This document shows, one piece after another, positions 9,088 to 19,427 of a stretch of DNA of 64,000 nucleotides (the first letter of the stretch is position 1; the number at the start of each line of letters is the position of its first letter). The notes under the pieces were generated by a model that saw only the letters and a list, made by a program, of their open reading frames with translations, was not told the origin of the DNA and did not search any database. A program made the translations under genes and the position numbers. The DNA comes from Algoriphagus oliviformis. GTDB taxonomy: Bacteria; Bacteroidota; Bacteroidia; Cytophagales; Cyclobacteriaceae. The DNA is taken from NCBI RefSeq assembly GCF_017254915.1, contig NZ_JAFKCT010000010.1, positions 52,669 to 116,668 on the forward strand. Direction: 5' to 3'.

Positions 9088-9741
9088 ATGCGACCAACCT
9101 TCTCCGGAATCCTTCCATTCCTGCTTGTCTATGCTTTTTTTGCCTGCGAGACTGCGACTACTTCAACACAACGCCCTCTTTTTGACGGGCAGTCATTCGA
9201 GGGTTGGGAGGGCGATACGCTGGATACCTGGAGAATAGCCGAAGGGATGATCCTGGGAGGATCGCTGCTGGAGACCGTCCCCCACAATGACTTTTTGGTC
9301 ACCGAGCGGGAATACGGCGATTTCATTCTTACCCTAAAAATCAAGCTGAGCGGAGAGGAGGGCTTCATCAATTCTGGTGTCCAGTTTCACTCGCAGCGTC
9401 TGGCCGACCCGCCCTACGAAATGACCGGCTACCAGGCCGACTGGGGCCAGGGCTACTGGGCTAGCCTCTATGACGAGTCTCGGCGCAACAAAACCCTTGC
9501 GGCCCCAGACTCCGCCCAAATCATGGATTGGATCAAAATAGGCGACTGGAACGATTACAAGATCCACGCTGAGAATGGCCGCATCCAGCTTTTCATCAAT
9601 GGCCACCAAACCGTCGACTACACTGAGCGCGATGCCGGGATTCCACAGTTGGGGCGCATTGGAATCCAGATCCACGGGGGCGGCAAGGCCCAGGTCGCCG
9701 TCAAGGATCTTTGGATAGAAGAACTCAGCGGAGGCCGATAG
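9088..9741 (+). CDS. DUF1080 (3-keto-disaccharide hydrolase-like) lipoprotein
   Basis: 217 residues from the ATG at 9088, which gives a lipoprotein signal (LLVYAFFAC, Cys about 20); an in-frame ATG at 9040 would place 16 charged residues before it. The family opening PLFDGQSFEGWEG, then WRIAEGMILGG, SGVQFHSQR, YEMTGYQADWGQGYWASLYDESRRN and IQLFINGHQTVDYTE identify the concanavalin-like DUF1080 fold. Characterised relatives cleave 3-keto glycosides in Bacteroidota, in the periplasm or at the cell surface. It precedes the cupredoxin-dehydrogenase gene by 74 bp and may be co-transcribed with it. Confidence 0.9.
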   Translation: MRPTFSGILPFLLVYAFFACETATTSTQRPLFDGQSFEGWEGDTLDTWRIAEGMILGGSLLETVPHNDFLVTEREYGDFILTLKIKLSGEEGFINSGVQFHSQRLADPPYEMTGYQADWGQGYWASLYDESRRNKTLAAPDSAQIMDWIKIGDWNDYKIHAENGRIQLFINGHQTVDYTERDAGIPQLGRIGIQIHGGGKAQVAVKDLWIEELSGGR

Positions 9742-9815
9742 TCCCCCAGGCCCATTCGCGAGTAAACCATTTGACAATAGCCCACTAAATCTATAACCCG
9801 ATAAACCCGCCGTCT

Positions 9816-12575
9816 ATGCGCCTCCGCTTTTTTCCCCTGTTTTTGTTGTTTGTTCTGTTCATGGTTTCGGTAAAAGCCCAAGACTCCAAGCCAGACCGGG
9901 AATTCCATCTCGAGGCTACGATGCTTGGGTATTTTGCCAAAGATGGCAGCAGAAACCCCACGCTGAAAGCCAAAAAAGGGGAGACCGTCCGCATCACCAT
10001 CACCAACGGCGAGATCATGACGCATGACGTAGCCATGGAAAAGCTCGGGATCAAAAGCGAAACCATCTTTGACAAGGGGCTCTCTACCAGCATCACCTTC
10101 GTGGCGGTGGAGGACGATACCTACTACTGCACCGTGCCGGGACATCGGGCGGCAGGCATGGTGGGGGACTTTCGACTGCTGCGCGAGGGGGAAACCGAAG
10201 AGATCCCTGGAGGGATGCTGCCCGTGAAAGATGGGCAGCCGCTCAATTTCAATTTTGAGACCGGCGACTTAAGCAACTGGACGGCGGAAGGGGAGGCGTT
10301 CCGTAATCCTCTGGTTAAAGCCGACCCCTCTCCACTTCACGGCGAAGAGGGACCGATCTTCTTCGAGGGGAAAAACTTCCTCAGCAGCGGAGGCCTGAAA
10401 AACTACACGCTCACCGGAACGCTTACCTCCGATCCTTTTGAGGTCACTGCGCCATTTGCGGCATTTCGGGTTTCGGGTGGTGCTTTGGTGGATACCCGGG
10501 TGGAGTTGGTTTTGGCGGAAAGCCAAAAGGTCATCTTCGAGTCCACAGGCCAAGGCAGGGCAACCCTGCAGCCCGTGGTGGCAGACTTGACCCCGTTTTT
10601 GGGACAACAAATCCAGATCAAAGTGATTGACAATGAAACCGGTATTTCGCAGATTCCCTATATCAAGGACGATCAGTGGGCGCACATCAATTTTGACGAT
10701 TTCCGCTTTTACCCCACGCGCCCCAATTTTCCCAACGAGCTGGACAAAGAGGACATCATCGTCCTGCCTCCGCTGGATCCGGTACTGAACGCGGGACTTT
10801 CCGGGGAGGCTGCCGCCGCAGCGATGACCCCACCTCCGGGATTCAAGGTAACTCTGGCCGCTGCTGAGCCCGATATAGTCCGCCCGATTAGTTTTACCAT
10901 CGATGCAAGAAACCGCCTTTGGGTAGTGGAGGGACACACCTATCCCGAGCCAGCGCCCGAGGGACAGGGCAGAGACCGGATTCTGATCTTTGAGGACACG
11001 GATGGAGACGGGACGCTGGACAGCCGCAAGGTCTTTGCCGAAGGACTGAACTTGGTCAGCGGCATCGAGGTCGGCATGGGTGGGGTTTGGCTGGGAGCGG
11101 CGCCCTACCTGCTTTTCATCCCCATCGACTACGCGACCGACAAGCCTGCCGGTCCTGCGCAAAAGCTGCTTGACGGATGGGGAACCCAGGATACACACGA
11201 GGTGCTCAACAACCTACGCTGGGGTCCGGACGGCTGGCTGTATGGCACGCATGGCGTCTTTACCCATTCCAACGTGGGCAAACCCGGTGCTCCTGATGCC
11301 GATCGTACCAAAATCAACGCGGGAGTCTGGAGGTATCATCCGACCCGGCATGAGTTTGAAGTCTTCGCAGAAGGAAGCAGCAATCCCTGGGGCATAGACT
11401 TCAATAGCTACGGGCATTCCTTTATCACCGTCTGCGTCATTCCCCACCTTTATTACGTGGTGCAGGGAGCCAGGTACCAGCGCCAGGCGGGCAAGCATTT
11501 CAATCCCTACACCTTTGACGACATCAAAACCATCGGCGACCACGTGCACTGGCTGGGGGATAGAGGGCCACATGCCGGCAACTTCCGCTCGGCCGCTGCC
11601 GGGGGAGGACATGCCCATGCTGGGGCCATGATCTACTTGGGAGGTGAAAAGTGGCCCGAGGAGTACCGCAATGCGATTTTCATGAACAATATCAACGGCG
11701 CGAGGCTCAATATCGACTTGCTCGAAAAGTCGGGTTCCGGCTACATCGGCCGACACCACGAGGACTTCATGGCGATGAACGACTCCTGGTCCCAGTGGCT
11801 CAATTTCAAGTACGATGCCAGCGGGTCGGTCTTTGCCATCGATTGGTACGACAAAAACCAATGCCACAGTCCCAATCCCGATGTCCACGACAAAACCCTC
11901 GGCAGGATCTTCAAGATCAGCCACGAAAGCGATGTCTTTGTGAAAGAAAACCTCTACGAAGCCTCCGATCTGGAACTGGCCTACTACCAGACCCACGACA
12001 ACGAATGGTATGCCCGTCAGTCGCGGATGATCCTGCAGGAGAGAGGTGGCAACCGAAAGTCCCAAAAGGCCCTCAAAGCCATCCTTTCCGACGATCCGGA
12101 TGTGGCCCATCAGCTCCGTGCCTTGTGGACATTGCACGCGATGAGTGCGATGAGTGAGAAGGAAATGCATTCCCTACTCTCCAACTCCAACGAGTATCTC
12201 CGTAGCTGGGCTATTCAGCTTCTGGCCGAGAGCAAATCCGTCTCTGACCTGACTCTGGCCAAATTCACCGACATGGCAAAGGCGGATTCTTCTCCTATGG
12301 TGAGGCTCTACCTCGCCTCTGCGCTGCTTCGCCTGGATGCGAGCCAGCGCTGGGAGGTACTTGCTGCCCTGTCCCAGCACGCCGAGGATGCCGTTGACCA
12401 CAATCTTCCTCTGATGCTGTGGTATGCGCTCGAGCCGCTGACGGACTTGGATGCGAAGCGGGCTTTGGTGTTGGCGGAGAATGCGAAGATCCCTCTGCTG
12501 CTGGAGTACACTTGGCAGAAGCTGGGTGAAAAGAATGTGTCCGAATCCTCAGAGCTCAGCCACGCCCATCACTGA
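9816..12575 (+). CDS. Cupredoxin-headed PVC-type membrane-bound dehydrogenase-like protein
   Basis: 919 residues with a signal peptide (to about VKAQ). Residues 28-122 form a plastocyanin-like cupredoxin domain with the four expected copper ligands: His70 (MTHDV), Cys105, His110 and Met115 (YYCTVPGHRAAGM). Residues 130-305 look like a carbohydrate-binding jelly roll (FNFETGDLSNWTAEG). From about 335 (PPGFKVTLAAAEPDIVRPI) to 700 lies the six-bladed propeller of the DUF7133/PVC dehydrogenase family (NRLWVVEGHTYPE, IFEDTDGDGTLDS, NLRWGPDGWLYGTHG), then HEAT-like helical repeats to the end. Relatives usually end in a CxxCH cytochrome c domain; here there is none, and copper may replace haem as the electron relay. 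Probably periplasmic sugar oxidation. The substrate is unknown. Confidence 0.85.
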   Translation: MRLRFFPLFLLFVLFMVSVKAQDSKPDREFHLEATMLGYFAKDGSRNPTLKAKKGETVRITITNGEIMTHDVAMEKLGIKSETIFDKGLSTSITFVAVEDDTYYCTVPGHRAAGMVGDFRLLREGETEEIPGGMLPVKDGQPLNFNFETGDLSNWTAEGEAFRNPLVKADPSPLHGEEGPIFFEGKNFLSSGGLKNYTLTGTLTSDPFEVTAPFAAFRVSGGALVDTRVELVLAESQKVIFESTGQGRATLQPVVADLTPFLGQQIQIKVIDNETGISQIPYIKDDQWAHINFDDFRFYPTRPNFPNELDKEDIIVLPPLDPVLNAGLSGEAAAAAMTPPPGFKVTLAAAEPDIVRPISFTIDARNRLWVVEGHTYPEPAPEGQGRDRILIFEDTDGDGTLDSRKVFAEGLNLVSGIEVGMGGVWLGAAPYLLFIPIDYATDKPAGPAQKLLDGWGTQDTHEVLNNLRWGPDGWLYGTHGVFTHSNVGKPGAPDADRTKINAGVWRYHPTRHEFEVFAEGSSNPWGIDFNSYGHSFITVCVIPHLYYVVQGARYQRQAGKHFNPYTFDDIKTIGDHVHWLGDRGPHAGNFRSAAAGGGHAHAGAMIYLGGEKWPEEYRNAIFMNNINGARLNIDLLEKSGSGYIGRHHEDFMAMNDSWSQWLNFKYDASGSVFAIDWYDKNQCHSPNPDVHDKTLGRIFKISHESDVFVKENLYEASDLELAYYQTHDNEWYARQSRMILQERGGNRKSQKALKAILSDDPDVAHQLRALWTLHAMSAMSEKEMHSLLSNSNEYLRSWAIQLLAESKSVSDLTLAKFTDMAKADSSPMVRLYLASALLRLDASQRWEVLAALSQHAEDAVDHNLPLMLWYALEPLTDLDAKRALVLAENAKIPLLLEYTWQKLGEKNVSESSELSHAHH

Positions 12576-12587
12576 CAGCTGTTTGAG

Positions 12588-12621
12588 TCGCTATCCTGCT
12601 TCAGGAGAAGCAGGATAGCGA
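12588..12621. terminator. Bidirectional hairpin terminator
   Basis: Perfect 15-bp stem (TCGCTATCCTGCTTC and its complement) with loop AGGA, between convergent genes, followed by AATTTAA. The arm text GAAGCAGGATAGC recurs near 48,599, so the hairpin may belong to a genome repeat family as well. Confidence 0.75.
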
Positions 12622-12623
12622 AT

Positions 12624-13130
12624 TTAACCCAAAAGTATCACCTTCACGGTCACCAGCAGCTGGCCGAAGTGGCGCTGCGCGTGCTCAGCGGCGTGGAAAA
12701 GCAGTCCGCCGACCGTCGAAGGCAGCTGTGCCCTTCCTACCGGTCTGTAGTCCGCAAGGGTGGAGTCATCGGTTTTCGCCAAGAGTTCCACGTACTTTCC
12801 AATTTGGTGATCCAGCTGTCCGAGCAGGGACGCTGTGGTGATTTGGGAGTTTTCTATTCCCTCGGCCTTTAGGAAGTCAAATTGGCTTTCGCTCAGGGCT
12901 TCCGCTTTGGAATAGCTCATCATCCGGTCCAGCACGCCTGCGATATGCTGGAGGTGAAATGCCGGACTGGCCAATTCCGCGGGTTTTTCCCAAAGAAGTG
13001 AAGAAGGAAAGTCCTCCATCAGGGTGTGGACTTCCTCCTGCATCTGCAGGATGGCGTGTGCTGCGGGTTGCAAAAGGGGAGAAAGGCCTGGAATCGGTCC
13101 TCTCAGCCATACTTCGGGTTGCTTGCTCAT
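12624..13130 (-). CDS. DinB family protein
   Basis: 168 residues, all-alpha. The three metal-site histidine regions of the DinB/YfiT four-helix bundle are present: FHLQHIAGVLDRM (about residue 57), and HAAEHAQRHFGQLL near the C-terminus. Members include DNA-damage-induced proteins and mycothiol- or bacillithiol-dependent transferases; the role cannot be fixed from sequence. Cytoplasmic, transcribed alone, ending at a strong hairpin shared with the dehydrogenase gene. Confidence 0.88.
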   Translation of the reverse strand: MSKQPEVWLRGPIPGLSPLLQPAAHAILQMQEEVHTLMEDFPSSLLWEKPAELASPAFHLQHIAGVLDRMMSYSKAEALSESQFDFLKAEGIENSQITTASLLGQLDHQIGKYVELLAKTDDSTLADYRPVGRAQLPSTVGGLLFHAAEHAQRHFGQLLVTVKVILLG

Positions 13131-13352
13131 AGGGCCAAGATAGGGAATCGCGCGTTTTTAGTGCTGGATCAAGGCCTAAAGACTGTCCAAATCCTTCCTG
13201 TAAAAGCAGATACCTAGATCGCAAGGGATGGTTTTACCGGAAATGCCGAGCTTGTGTTTTGACGAAGATCAAAACTGATATTTTTTTAATAATCGCAGGG
13301 TTCATAGCATTGTTAGTTGAAATGTTTTGTTCATTTTTCGGGAAATTCAACG

Positions 13353-14612
13353 ATGATGAAATCACTGTTTTCTTTCCTGCTGCTGGGGGTCTTGTTTTTT
13401 TCCTGTATAGAGGATGAGGGCATCGAAAATCCGGTGGAATTAGACGGGAGGCTAAATATCAGCCTGGTTCCGCGCTATCCGCTCCAAGCCGAAGACTTTT
13501 GGGTAGTAATACATGATTTGGAGGGCAAGCCGATTGCCCACCAACAAATGCCTTCCGGCGGGACGATGGGGGTGGAATTGGACGATTCCAAACGCTATCA
13601 CCTCACCACCTATCTCAAAACCCGGAATGGTGACTTTCAGTCAGAGTTGTTGGAGACTTATGCATACATCTCCGTAGCAGAAGATATCACGTTGGGTTTG
13701 TCGCCTACTAGCGCGCCGACTCCCCCAGTCACGGGAGATTTCCGGGTAGATATGACTGGTGTGGAGTTTCCTTTTGGTGCCTATGTGACCAGCAATATAG
13801 GCGGAATGAACCATAGCTTTCAGCTGGTAAATGGCCATTTGGAGATGACCGCAAGCTACCATCAAGGAGTCACAGACTATATGGTGGTGGCCAAAGATCA
13901 AAATGGCCAAACCCGCTACAAAATGCTGAAAGTCACAGGTCCCGATGCCAAGCTTTCCTATAAGTTTTCTGACTTGAATGCCTATGATCGAACGATGAAG
14001 TTTAAGAGATCGGACTTCAGTCAGTTTTATTTTTCCTCTGTTGCCTTGGATAGGACCGACTCCGGATTTGCCCGACGCTACCGTGTCAACGGCAATAACT
14101 ATGGGGTGAGTTTTGATGCCCATTCCGAATACGAGCTGGGATTCATCAACAGCTTCGAACTCTATGAGATCGTGATTTCCGGAAACCGCTCTGCCAATGC
14201 CAAGACCTTTTTCACCTACAGAAAAATAGGTGCCGTTCCAGCCTCGATCTCCCTTCCGATCGAACACACCGTGCAGCCGCAAAGTCAGCTGGTTTCTGAT
14301 TTTCGCTTTACCAAGCCTCCAGGTGTCACCAATTGGTTTGCGGTTTGGGATCAGTCTGATCGCTTCGTAGGCCCGCCTTACGCCTCACTGCGTTGGTTTG
14401 TATTCGGCAGTGAGTCGTCCGTGCAGCTCTCTCTTCCAGCGGAACTAGTGATGCTCAATCCCAAGTTGCAGAACCTTGCGAACTTCAAGCTTGAATCCAC
14501 GGAAATCGTCACACATAGCCAGTCATACGATGAGCAGATGCGTGGCAAGCTGGTCGAACTGGCCAAGCCAACAACTTTGGAAATGACCTCCATTCGGCAA
14601 AGTTTTTTCTAG
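13353..14612 (+). CDS. Hypothetical lipoprotein
   Basis: 419 residues from the first of two adjacent ATGs at 13353 and 13356; an upstream ATG at 13317 would add 12 residues in front of the signal. Lipoprotein signal LLLGVLFFSC (Cys about 18), so probably outer-membrane anchored. The body is beta-rich without cysteines after the signal and shows no domain I recognise. The middle (FRVDMTGVEFPFGAYVTSN, LVNGHLEMTAS) alternates like an Ig or carboxypeptidase-regulatory fold. It is monocistronic, between DinB (divergent) and a glycosyltransferase 145 bp downstream. Confidence 0.75.
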   Translation: MMKSLFSFLLLGVLFFSCIEDEGIENPVELDGRLNISLVPRYPLQAEDFWVVIHDLEGKPIAHQQMPSGGTMGVELDDSKRYHLTTYLKTRNGDFQSELLETYAYISVAEDITLGLSPTSAPTPPVTGDFRVDMTGVEFPFGAYVTSNIGGMNHSFQLVNGHLEMTASYHQGVTDYMVVAKDQNGQTRYKMLKVTGPDAKLSYKFSDLNAYDRTMKFKRSDFSQFYFSSVALDRTDSGFARRYRVNGNNYGVSFDAHSEYELGFINSFELYEIVISGNRSANAKTFFTYRKIGAVPASISLPIEHTVQPQSQLVSDFRFTKPPGVTNWFAVWDQSDRFVGPPYASLRWFVFGSESSVQLSLPAELVMLNPKLQNLANFKLESTEIVTHSQSYDEQMRGKLVELAKPTTLEMTSIRQSFF

Positions 14613-14757
14613 GCAGGTAGGGTAAAGCGCTTTGATGCCCTCTGGAGCAATGTCCCACTTGATTAAAAGCCTTATATTCGTTCGCAAAACTTAGTGTTGG
14701 CGGAAGTGAAAACGCGTGAGAAGCCGGGCGATTCCGCGACCTAAAAAGCACAGTGAA

Positions 14758-15513
14758 ATGATCGAGAAAAAGCATCTATGCATTGTCTCGGGTCACTATC
14801 CGAAGGGCGTTCTCTTTGCCGAATTGACCGAAAATATTCTGCGGGAATACGCCCAGACCCACGGCTATGACTTGTATTACGATTCAGAGACAGCAGTACC
14901 TTTCGAGGTGTCGGAGTTACATTTTCGCAGATGCCTGCTTTTAAGCAAAGCTGCCGAAGCGTTTCCGGATGCGGAGTGGTACCTCTGGCTCGATACCGAT
15001 ATTTACATTCAGGCCATGGACAGGCGTATAGAGGAGTTTATCGACCTAAGCGATCCCGGAGTTCTGTATCATGTTTTCCACGAAAAGCCCTGGGGCTATC
15101 CGGTGAATACGGGGGTGAAGCTCGTGCACCGCGACGCCATGCACTGGGAGGAAGAGATCTATGCCCAACGGAAAGGCTGCCCTTTTCCCTACGAGCAAAA
15201 GCTCGTGATCGACTACATCGTGCCGAAATACGGGAACCAGGTGGTGATCCACGACCCGGAAAAGTTGAATTGCCTGTACGGGACTCACGACCATCAGGCC
15301 GCGCTCTTTGTACATGTCTGTGGCCGCAGCGAGGTAAACCGCAATCTGATCGTCCTGAAGAATACCCGAAGCCTGCTGAAAGGCCGAGGCAGATTGCTTG
15401 ACAACCGCTACTACCGGAATTTTCTCTTTTACTACACCAAGAATTACATCCTGAAAATCACCCAGGCAGCGACTAGGAAACTGAAAGGGCAGAAATCCTT
15501 TGTCGGCAAATAG
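14758..15513 (+). CDS. GT34-like (GMA12/MNN10 type) glycosyltransferase
   Basis: 251 residues from the ATG at 14758; an ATG 14 codons upstream is possible but adds only a basic tail. The GT-A DxD motif is in YLWLDTDIYI, followed by PWGYPVNTGVKLVHRD and an EQ at CPFPYEQKLVIDYI, and late HDHQAALFVHVCG. This matches the galactosyltransferase GMA12/MNN10 family fold, which transfers hexose from UDP- or GDP-sugar with retention. No signal or membrane helix, so it acts in the cytoplasm. Acceptor unknown; neighbours are not polysaccharide genes. Confidence 0.75.
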   Translation: MIEKKHLCIVSGHYPKGVLFAELTENILREYAQTHGYDLYYDSETAVPFEVSELHFRRCLLLSKAAEAFPDAEWYLWLDTDIYIQAMDRRIEEFIDLSDPGVLYHVFHEKPWGYPVNTGVKLVHRDAMHWEEEIYAQRKGCPFPYEQKLVIDYIVPKYGNQVVIHDPEKLNCLYGTHDHQAALFVHVCGRSEVNRNLIVLKNTRSLLKGRGRLLDNRYYRNFLFYYTKNYILKITQAATRKLKGQKSFVGK

Positions 15514-15590
15514 CAGCGCCGAATGCATTTGGATAGTGCCATCGGTGCTTACTGTTCGAAAAAGAGCGGCAAAATCCAGATATTGGTCGT

Positions 15591-16187
15591 ATGCAGGAGA
15601 GTTTGGAATCACTTTTACATCGTGTCGCCCAGTGCAGGATTTGTGAAAAGGATCTCCCCCTTGGCCCTCGACCCGTGCTGTCCGCACATCCCGATTGTAA
15701 AGTCCTCATCATAGGCCAGGCTCCGGGTACGAAGGTGCATGCGACTGGGATTCCTTGGAACGATCCCAGCGGGGACAACCTCCGCCGCTGGCTGGAAGTG
15801 GACCGGGAGCTTTTCTACGATCCAAAAGTCTTCGGCATCATCCCCATGGGCTTTTGCTACCCCGGTAGGGGCAAAGGAGGAGACCTGCCGCCCCGCCCGG
15901 AATGCGCCCCCACTTGGCATGGAGCTTTGCGCCAGCACCTTCCCAATCTCCGGCTGACCTTGCTGATCGGCAGCTATGCGCAGGCCTATTATTTGGGTGC
16001 CGAAAGGAAAGGTACGCTCACCGAGACGGTCAGGAATTTCGAAAGCTATCTGCCGCAGTATTTTCCCCTCGTCCACCCATCTCCAAGAAACAGGCTTTGG
16101 ATGCGGCGCAATCCTTGGTTTGAGGAAAGGGTGGTTCCCAGGCTAAGGCAGACCGTGTGGGAAATCATCGGAAAATTCGACGTTTGA
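15591..16187 (+). CDS. Uracil-DNA glycosylase family protein
   Basis: 198 residues. CRICEKDLP at the start, the uracil-pocket motif GQAPGTKVHATGIPWNDPSGDNLRRWL and the late HPSPRN are those of the UDG superfamily, closest to the family 4/5-like single-domain group. CRIC supplies two cysteines at about 15-18, but I cannot identify four clear iron-sulfur ligands, so this may be a cluster-free member. Role: removing uracil or related deamination products from DNA in the cytoplasm. Monocistronic, 78 bp after the glycosyltransferase gene, on the same strand. Confidence 0.88.
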   Translation: MQESLESLLHRVAQCRICEKDLPLGPRPVLSAHPDCKVLIIGQAPGTKVHATGIPWNDPSGDNLRRWLEVDRELFYDPKVFGIIPMGFCYPGRGKGGDLPPRPECAPTWHGALRQHLPNLRLTLLIGSYAQAYYLGAERKGTLTETVRNFESYLPQYFPLVHPSPRNRLWMRRNPWFEERVVPRLRQTVWEIIGKFDV

Positions 16188-16293
16188 GTCTTTCAGTATT
16201 CGATATCGGCTTAAAACCAACAGGGCTGGTTGCAATACCAAATACCAGCCCTCCATCCCAAGTCTTTTGGCGTTTGTGGAACTGTCCCAGAAA

Positions 16294-18952
16294 TCAATCT
16301 CTTACCAAGCCCTGAATCCGAATCTCCCCGATCAGCCCGGAAGGCATGGGGTCCCATGCTTTGGCGTCGAAAGGCTGGTAATCCTTGTTGACCATGTTGA
16401 TCTCGTGGAAGATCTTCCATTCCTTGCCGGAAAGCTCCAAAGCCCGGATTCTATTGGCGGAGAGGTTGGTGACTTCGATGCGGAGTTGGTTGTCGTGCTC
16501 CCGTAGCCGGGGAAGAACGATTTCAAAAGGGTTGGCCCAGAGCGTTCCGACGTACTCCCCGTTGAGGTAGATGCGGGCGCTTTCCCGTACCTCGGGGAGC
16601 TGCAGGAGCCAAGCCTCGGCCCCGCCTGCTGGCCGGTCAAAGCTCATCTCATAGGCCGCGGTCCCGCTGAAGGCTTCCGCGTCGGCATTCAGTTCCGTCC
16701 AGGATTTCAGCTGCGTCAGGGTTTGCGCAGCGGGCAGGGCAGGGCCTCCTTCCAAAAAGCCAAGCTGGTACGGGCCTGCGATAGCTTGCGGGGCACCTTC
16801 TGGCTTCCAGTAGCTCCAGGCCTCCGAAGAGGTCTTTGCCCCCACGATCACAAACATGCTTTGACCGGCCTTCAACTGCACACGAACCTGCTTTTTCCCT
16901 CCCTCGCTTCTGGTCTGGGCCGTTCCCATTTTTCCGGAATACGGATCAAACAGGCTGATTTCCTCCCCGTCTGCATTCAGCAGGATGTAAGCGTCCACGT
17001 CTTTTGCCAGATGGTTCACGAGGTAGTAGGCGCTGCCTTGCTCGGTCTTTCTCCGGATGAATTTCAACCCAGTTTCCACCAAACTTTCCGGTAAAATCTG
17101 CGAAGCCTTCAGCGTCCCGATAAAATCCTCCGTGACCGTCACCGAGCGGTTCAATGTTTCGAGCTGAGTCAGTCTTTTTTCGAGTTCAAACTGCCCAGGA
17201 ACGGACTCGGGCTTCCCGAGGAAAAGGACCTTTCCCCCGTTTTTCTTTAGCTCCAGCAGCTTTTCGAGGGTTTCCAGCGGCATGAGTCCTACCTGTGGCA
17301 CCACGATGGCCTGGTAGCTTGCGCCTTTGAATCGGATTTTTCCCTTTTCCACCCGGGCGCTCTGCACAAATTCATCCGAGAAAAAGTCCAGGGAGTAGCC
17401 CTCCTTCATCAAGCCCACACCGGCTTGGTAGAAGGGCGTGTCCAGCAGCCACTCGCCCAGGGAGTGGATCTTAAACTGGAAGAAAGTCGCTCCTTCATAG
17501 TACTTGTCCCAGTTGTCATAGACGGGCCAGTAGAGTGCGATTTCGTTGTCCGGCTGCCCGCTCTGCAGGATGCGCTGGCAGTTTTCCACATAGGTAAAAA
17601 AAGCCGGCGAATCTCTCCATATCGTGAGCTGGGGGCTAAAGTTGACCGAGGCGTAAAATTTCCAGCCCGGCCATTCCGCTCCGGGATCGGTGTAGGTGGA
17701 GCCGTGGAGGAAGGTGTGGTTGATCCCGCTGAGGAAGAGCTCTTCCAATTCGGGTTTGGCCTGGGAAAGGGCGGTTTTGAAGTGGTCCCGCAGCCAGGTG
17801 AAGGTCTCCGAGGACACCAGGGGCTTGCCGGTCATGTGGGCAGCGGAGGAGGAAAACTTCAGCATCATGGGGTCGGCGTCGCCGGGGCGGATATCGGCCT
17901 CCTCGCGTCTCAGTCCGGGGATGTCAAAAGGCATGGAGCCGAAAGTTTCCGCCTCGGGGATGTCAGCCGTGGCATAGAGGTCGAGGAGATTGCCGGGCGA
18001 GCCGTGGGGCCTGAAGCTTGGTCACATATCCCTTGGCATTGGCCCAGGCCGTCCAGGGGCGGTCAAACTCGACTTTCAGCAGGTCGCCTAGGGTTTCGCG
18101 GTAGTCGCTGCGCACGCGGTTGGCGAGCTCGGAGTCTGTCTTCTCGATCAGCAGATGGAGGTAGGGCCGGAGATCGTATCCGCGCAGCTTTGCGAAGGCC
18201 TCCAAAAATCCCGGCGTGAAATCCGCTCCATAGACCTCAAAGCTGTCGTTGAAGATCGCCCGAACGGGGGCCTTGAGCTTCTGGTCATAGGGAATCACAT
18301 AGTCGGCTAAGGCCGCTCTGGAATAGTGGTCCAGCGTGAACCCCTCGCCACCCGGCGCGGCGCGCTTGACCTTTTGGCCGGTTTTGGCCTCATAGACCGC
18401 ATAGACCTTCAGGTCCTGGGGCGGAGTCCACTGCAGTTGGCTGTTTTGGATTTTTTCACTCAGATCTTCGAAAAAGCCGCCTTCTCCATAGGCCAGTACC
18501 GCCACGAGCTTGGACTCGGGTTTTGCGGGACTGAGGTTTTGGGCAAAGCTTTCTCCCTTTTTCAACTCAAAAGCCTGATGCTCCAGTCGGGTCGCGGCAT
18601 GCGCTGGCTCCACTTGCGGGCCACCGTAGGGCCAGCCCGTACCCAAGACCATGTCCACGCCCATGCCCAGGCTGTCGGCCAGCTGCGTGGTGTAGTCAAG
18701 CATCTCCAGGTACTGGGGAGAAAGAAAGGGGAGGAAGTTGCCCTCTTGGCCCTTCACCCCGTAGATGGGCGTGATCTCCACGCCTCCGATGCCCGCCTTG
18801 TGAAAGGCCGTGAGCTGCGCTTTGATGCCCGCTTTGCTCACCGCAGAGCCCATCCACCACCAGCGTGTCCAGGCTTTGGTGCTTTGGGCCTGGAGGGAAA
18901 AAGTGCTGAGCAAAAGCAGCAGGGCGCTGAGGACGGTCTTTTTTAGGTTCAT
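16294..18952 (-). pseudogene. GH106-type alpha-L-rhamnosidase-like glycosidase, split by a frameshift
   Basis: Two adjacent reading frames make one protein of about 885 residues. The N-terminal part (18952 down to about 18009) has a signal peptide (TFSLQAQ), then RWWWMGSAVSKAGIKAQLTAFHKAGIGGVEITPIYG and FNDSFEVYGADFTPGF, typical of the GH106 barrel; it runs out of frame after KGYVTKLQA. The C-terminal part (from about 18005 down to 16294) continues with family sequence AHMTGKPLVSSETFTWL and ends with a galactose-binding-like domain (ARIYLNGEYVGTLWANPFEI). Joining the frames needs one base fewer in the run of four G at 18006-18009. It could be a real frameshift mutation or a sequencing error in a homopolymer. 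Intact members are periplasmic enzymes of plant-glycan breakdown. Confidence 0.8.
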
Positions 18953-19427
18953 AGGTAGAGGAGTAAGGGGCTGGAATATAGGGGTTGGACAGGCAAATAG
19001 CATCCTGCTGCAGGCTAATTCGGGAGGATGGAGCACTGCGGGAGCGAATTTTTTTGAAGGGACAGTCTAGCTACGTTGTCTGGCCAGCAATTTCTAGGAT
19101 CTGCCCCTAGAGCGGACAGAAGCAGGGTTTTTGTTTGCAAATACTTGTAAATCAATGTTGAATAAGTCTGGTTTCGCCTGCGCTTTGACCAAAAAGAGAT
19201 GCAATCTTTTGGCCTTGGGCGGAACAATTACAGGCAAAATGGCCTTACCCTACTAGACAATTTCCCAAACTAGCCGATCCGTCGGTTTTCGGTAAACTTC
19301 CTTTTCCCCGGCCGTCTCACGTGACGGTATGCGGGCCATGCCGATACCAAAGTCCTGTTTTCCTTCTTTTGCTGCTGCATCATCCACGCGATTGCAGTGA
19401 TTTTACACACCACAACCTATTAACTAC
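18953..19427. other. Divergent intergenic region between GH106 and mscS
   Basis: 475 bp without a convincing gene. It must hold the two divergent promoters, but no clear TAnnTTTG box stands out. A CCCCTAGAG/GGATCTGCCCC area and an imperfect GGTAT...ATACC dyad at about 19327-19348 are the only symmetric spots seen. Confidence 0.5.
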
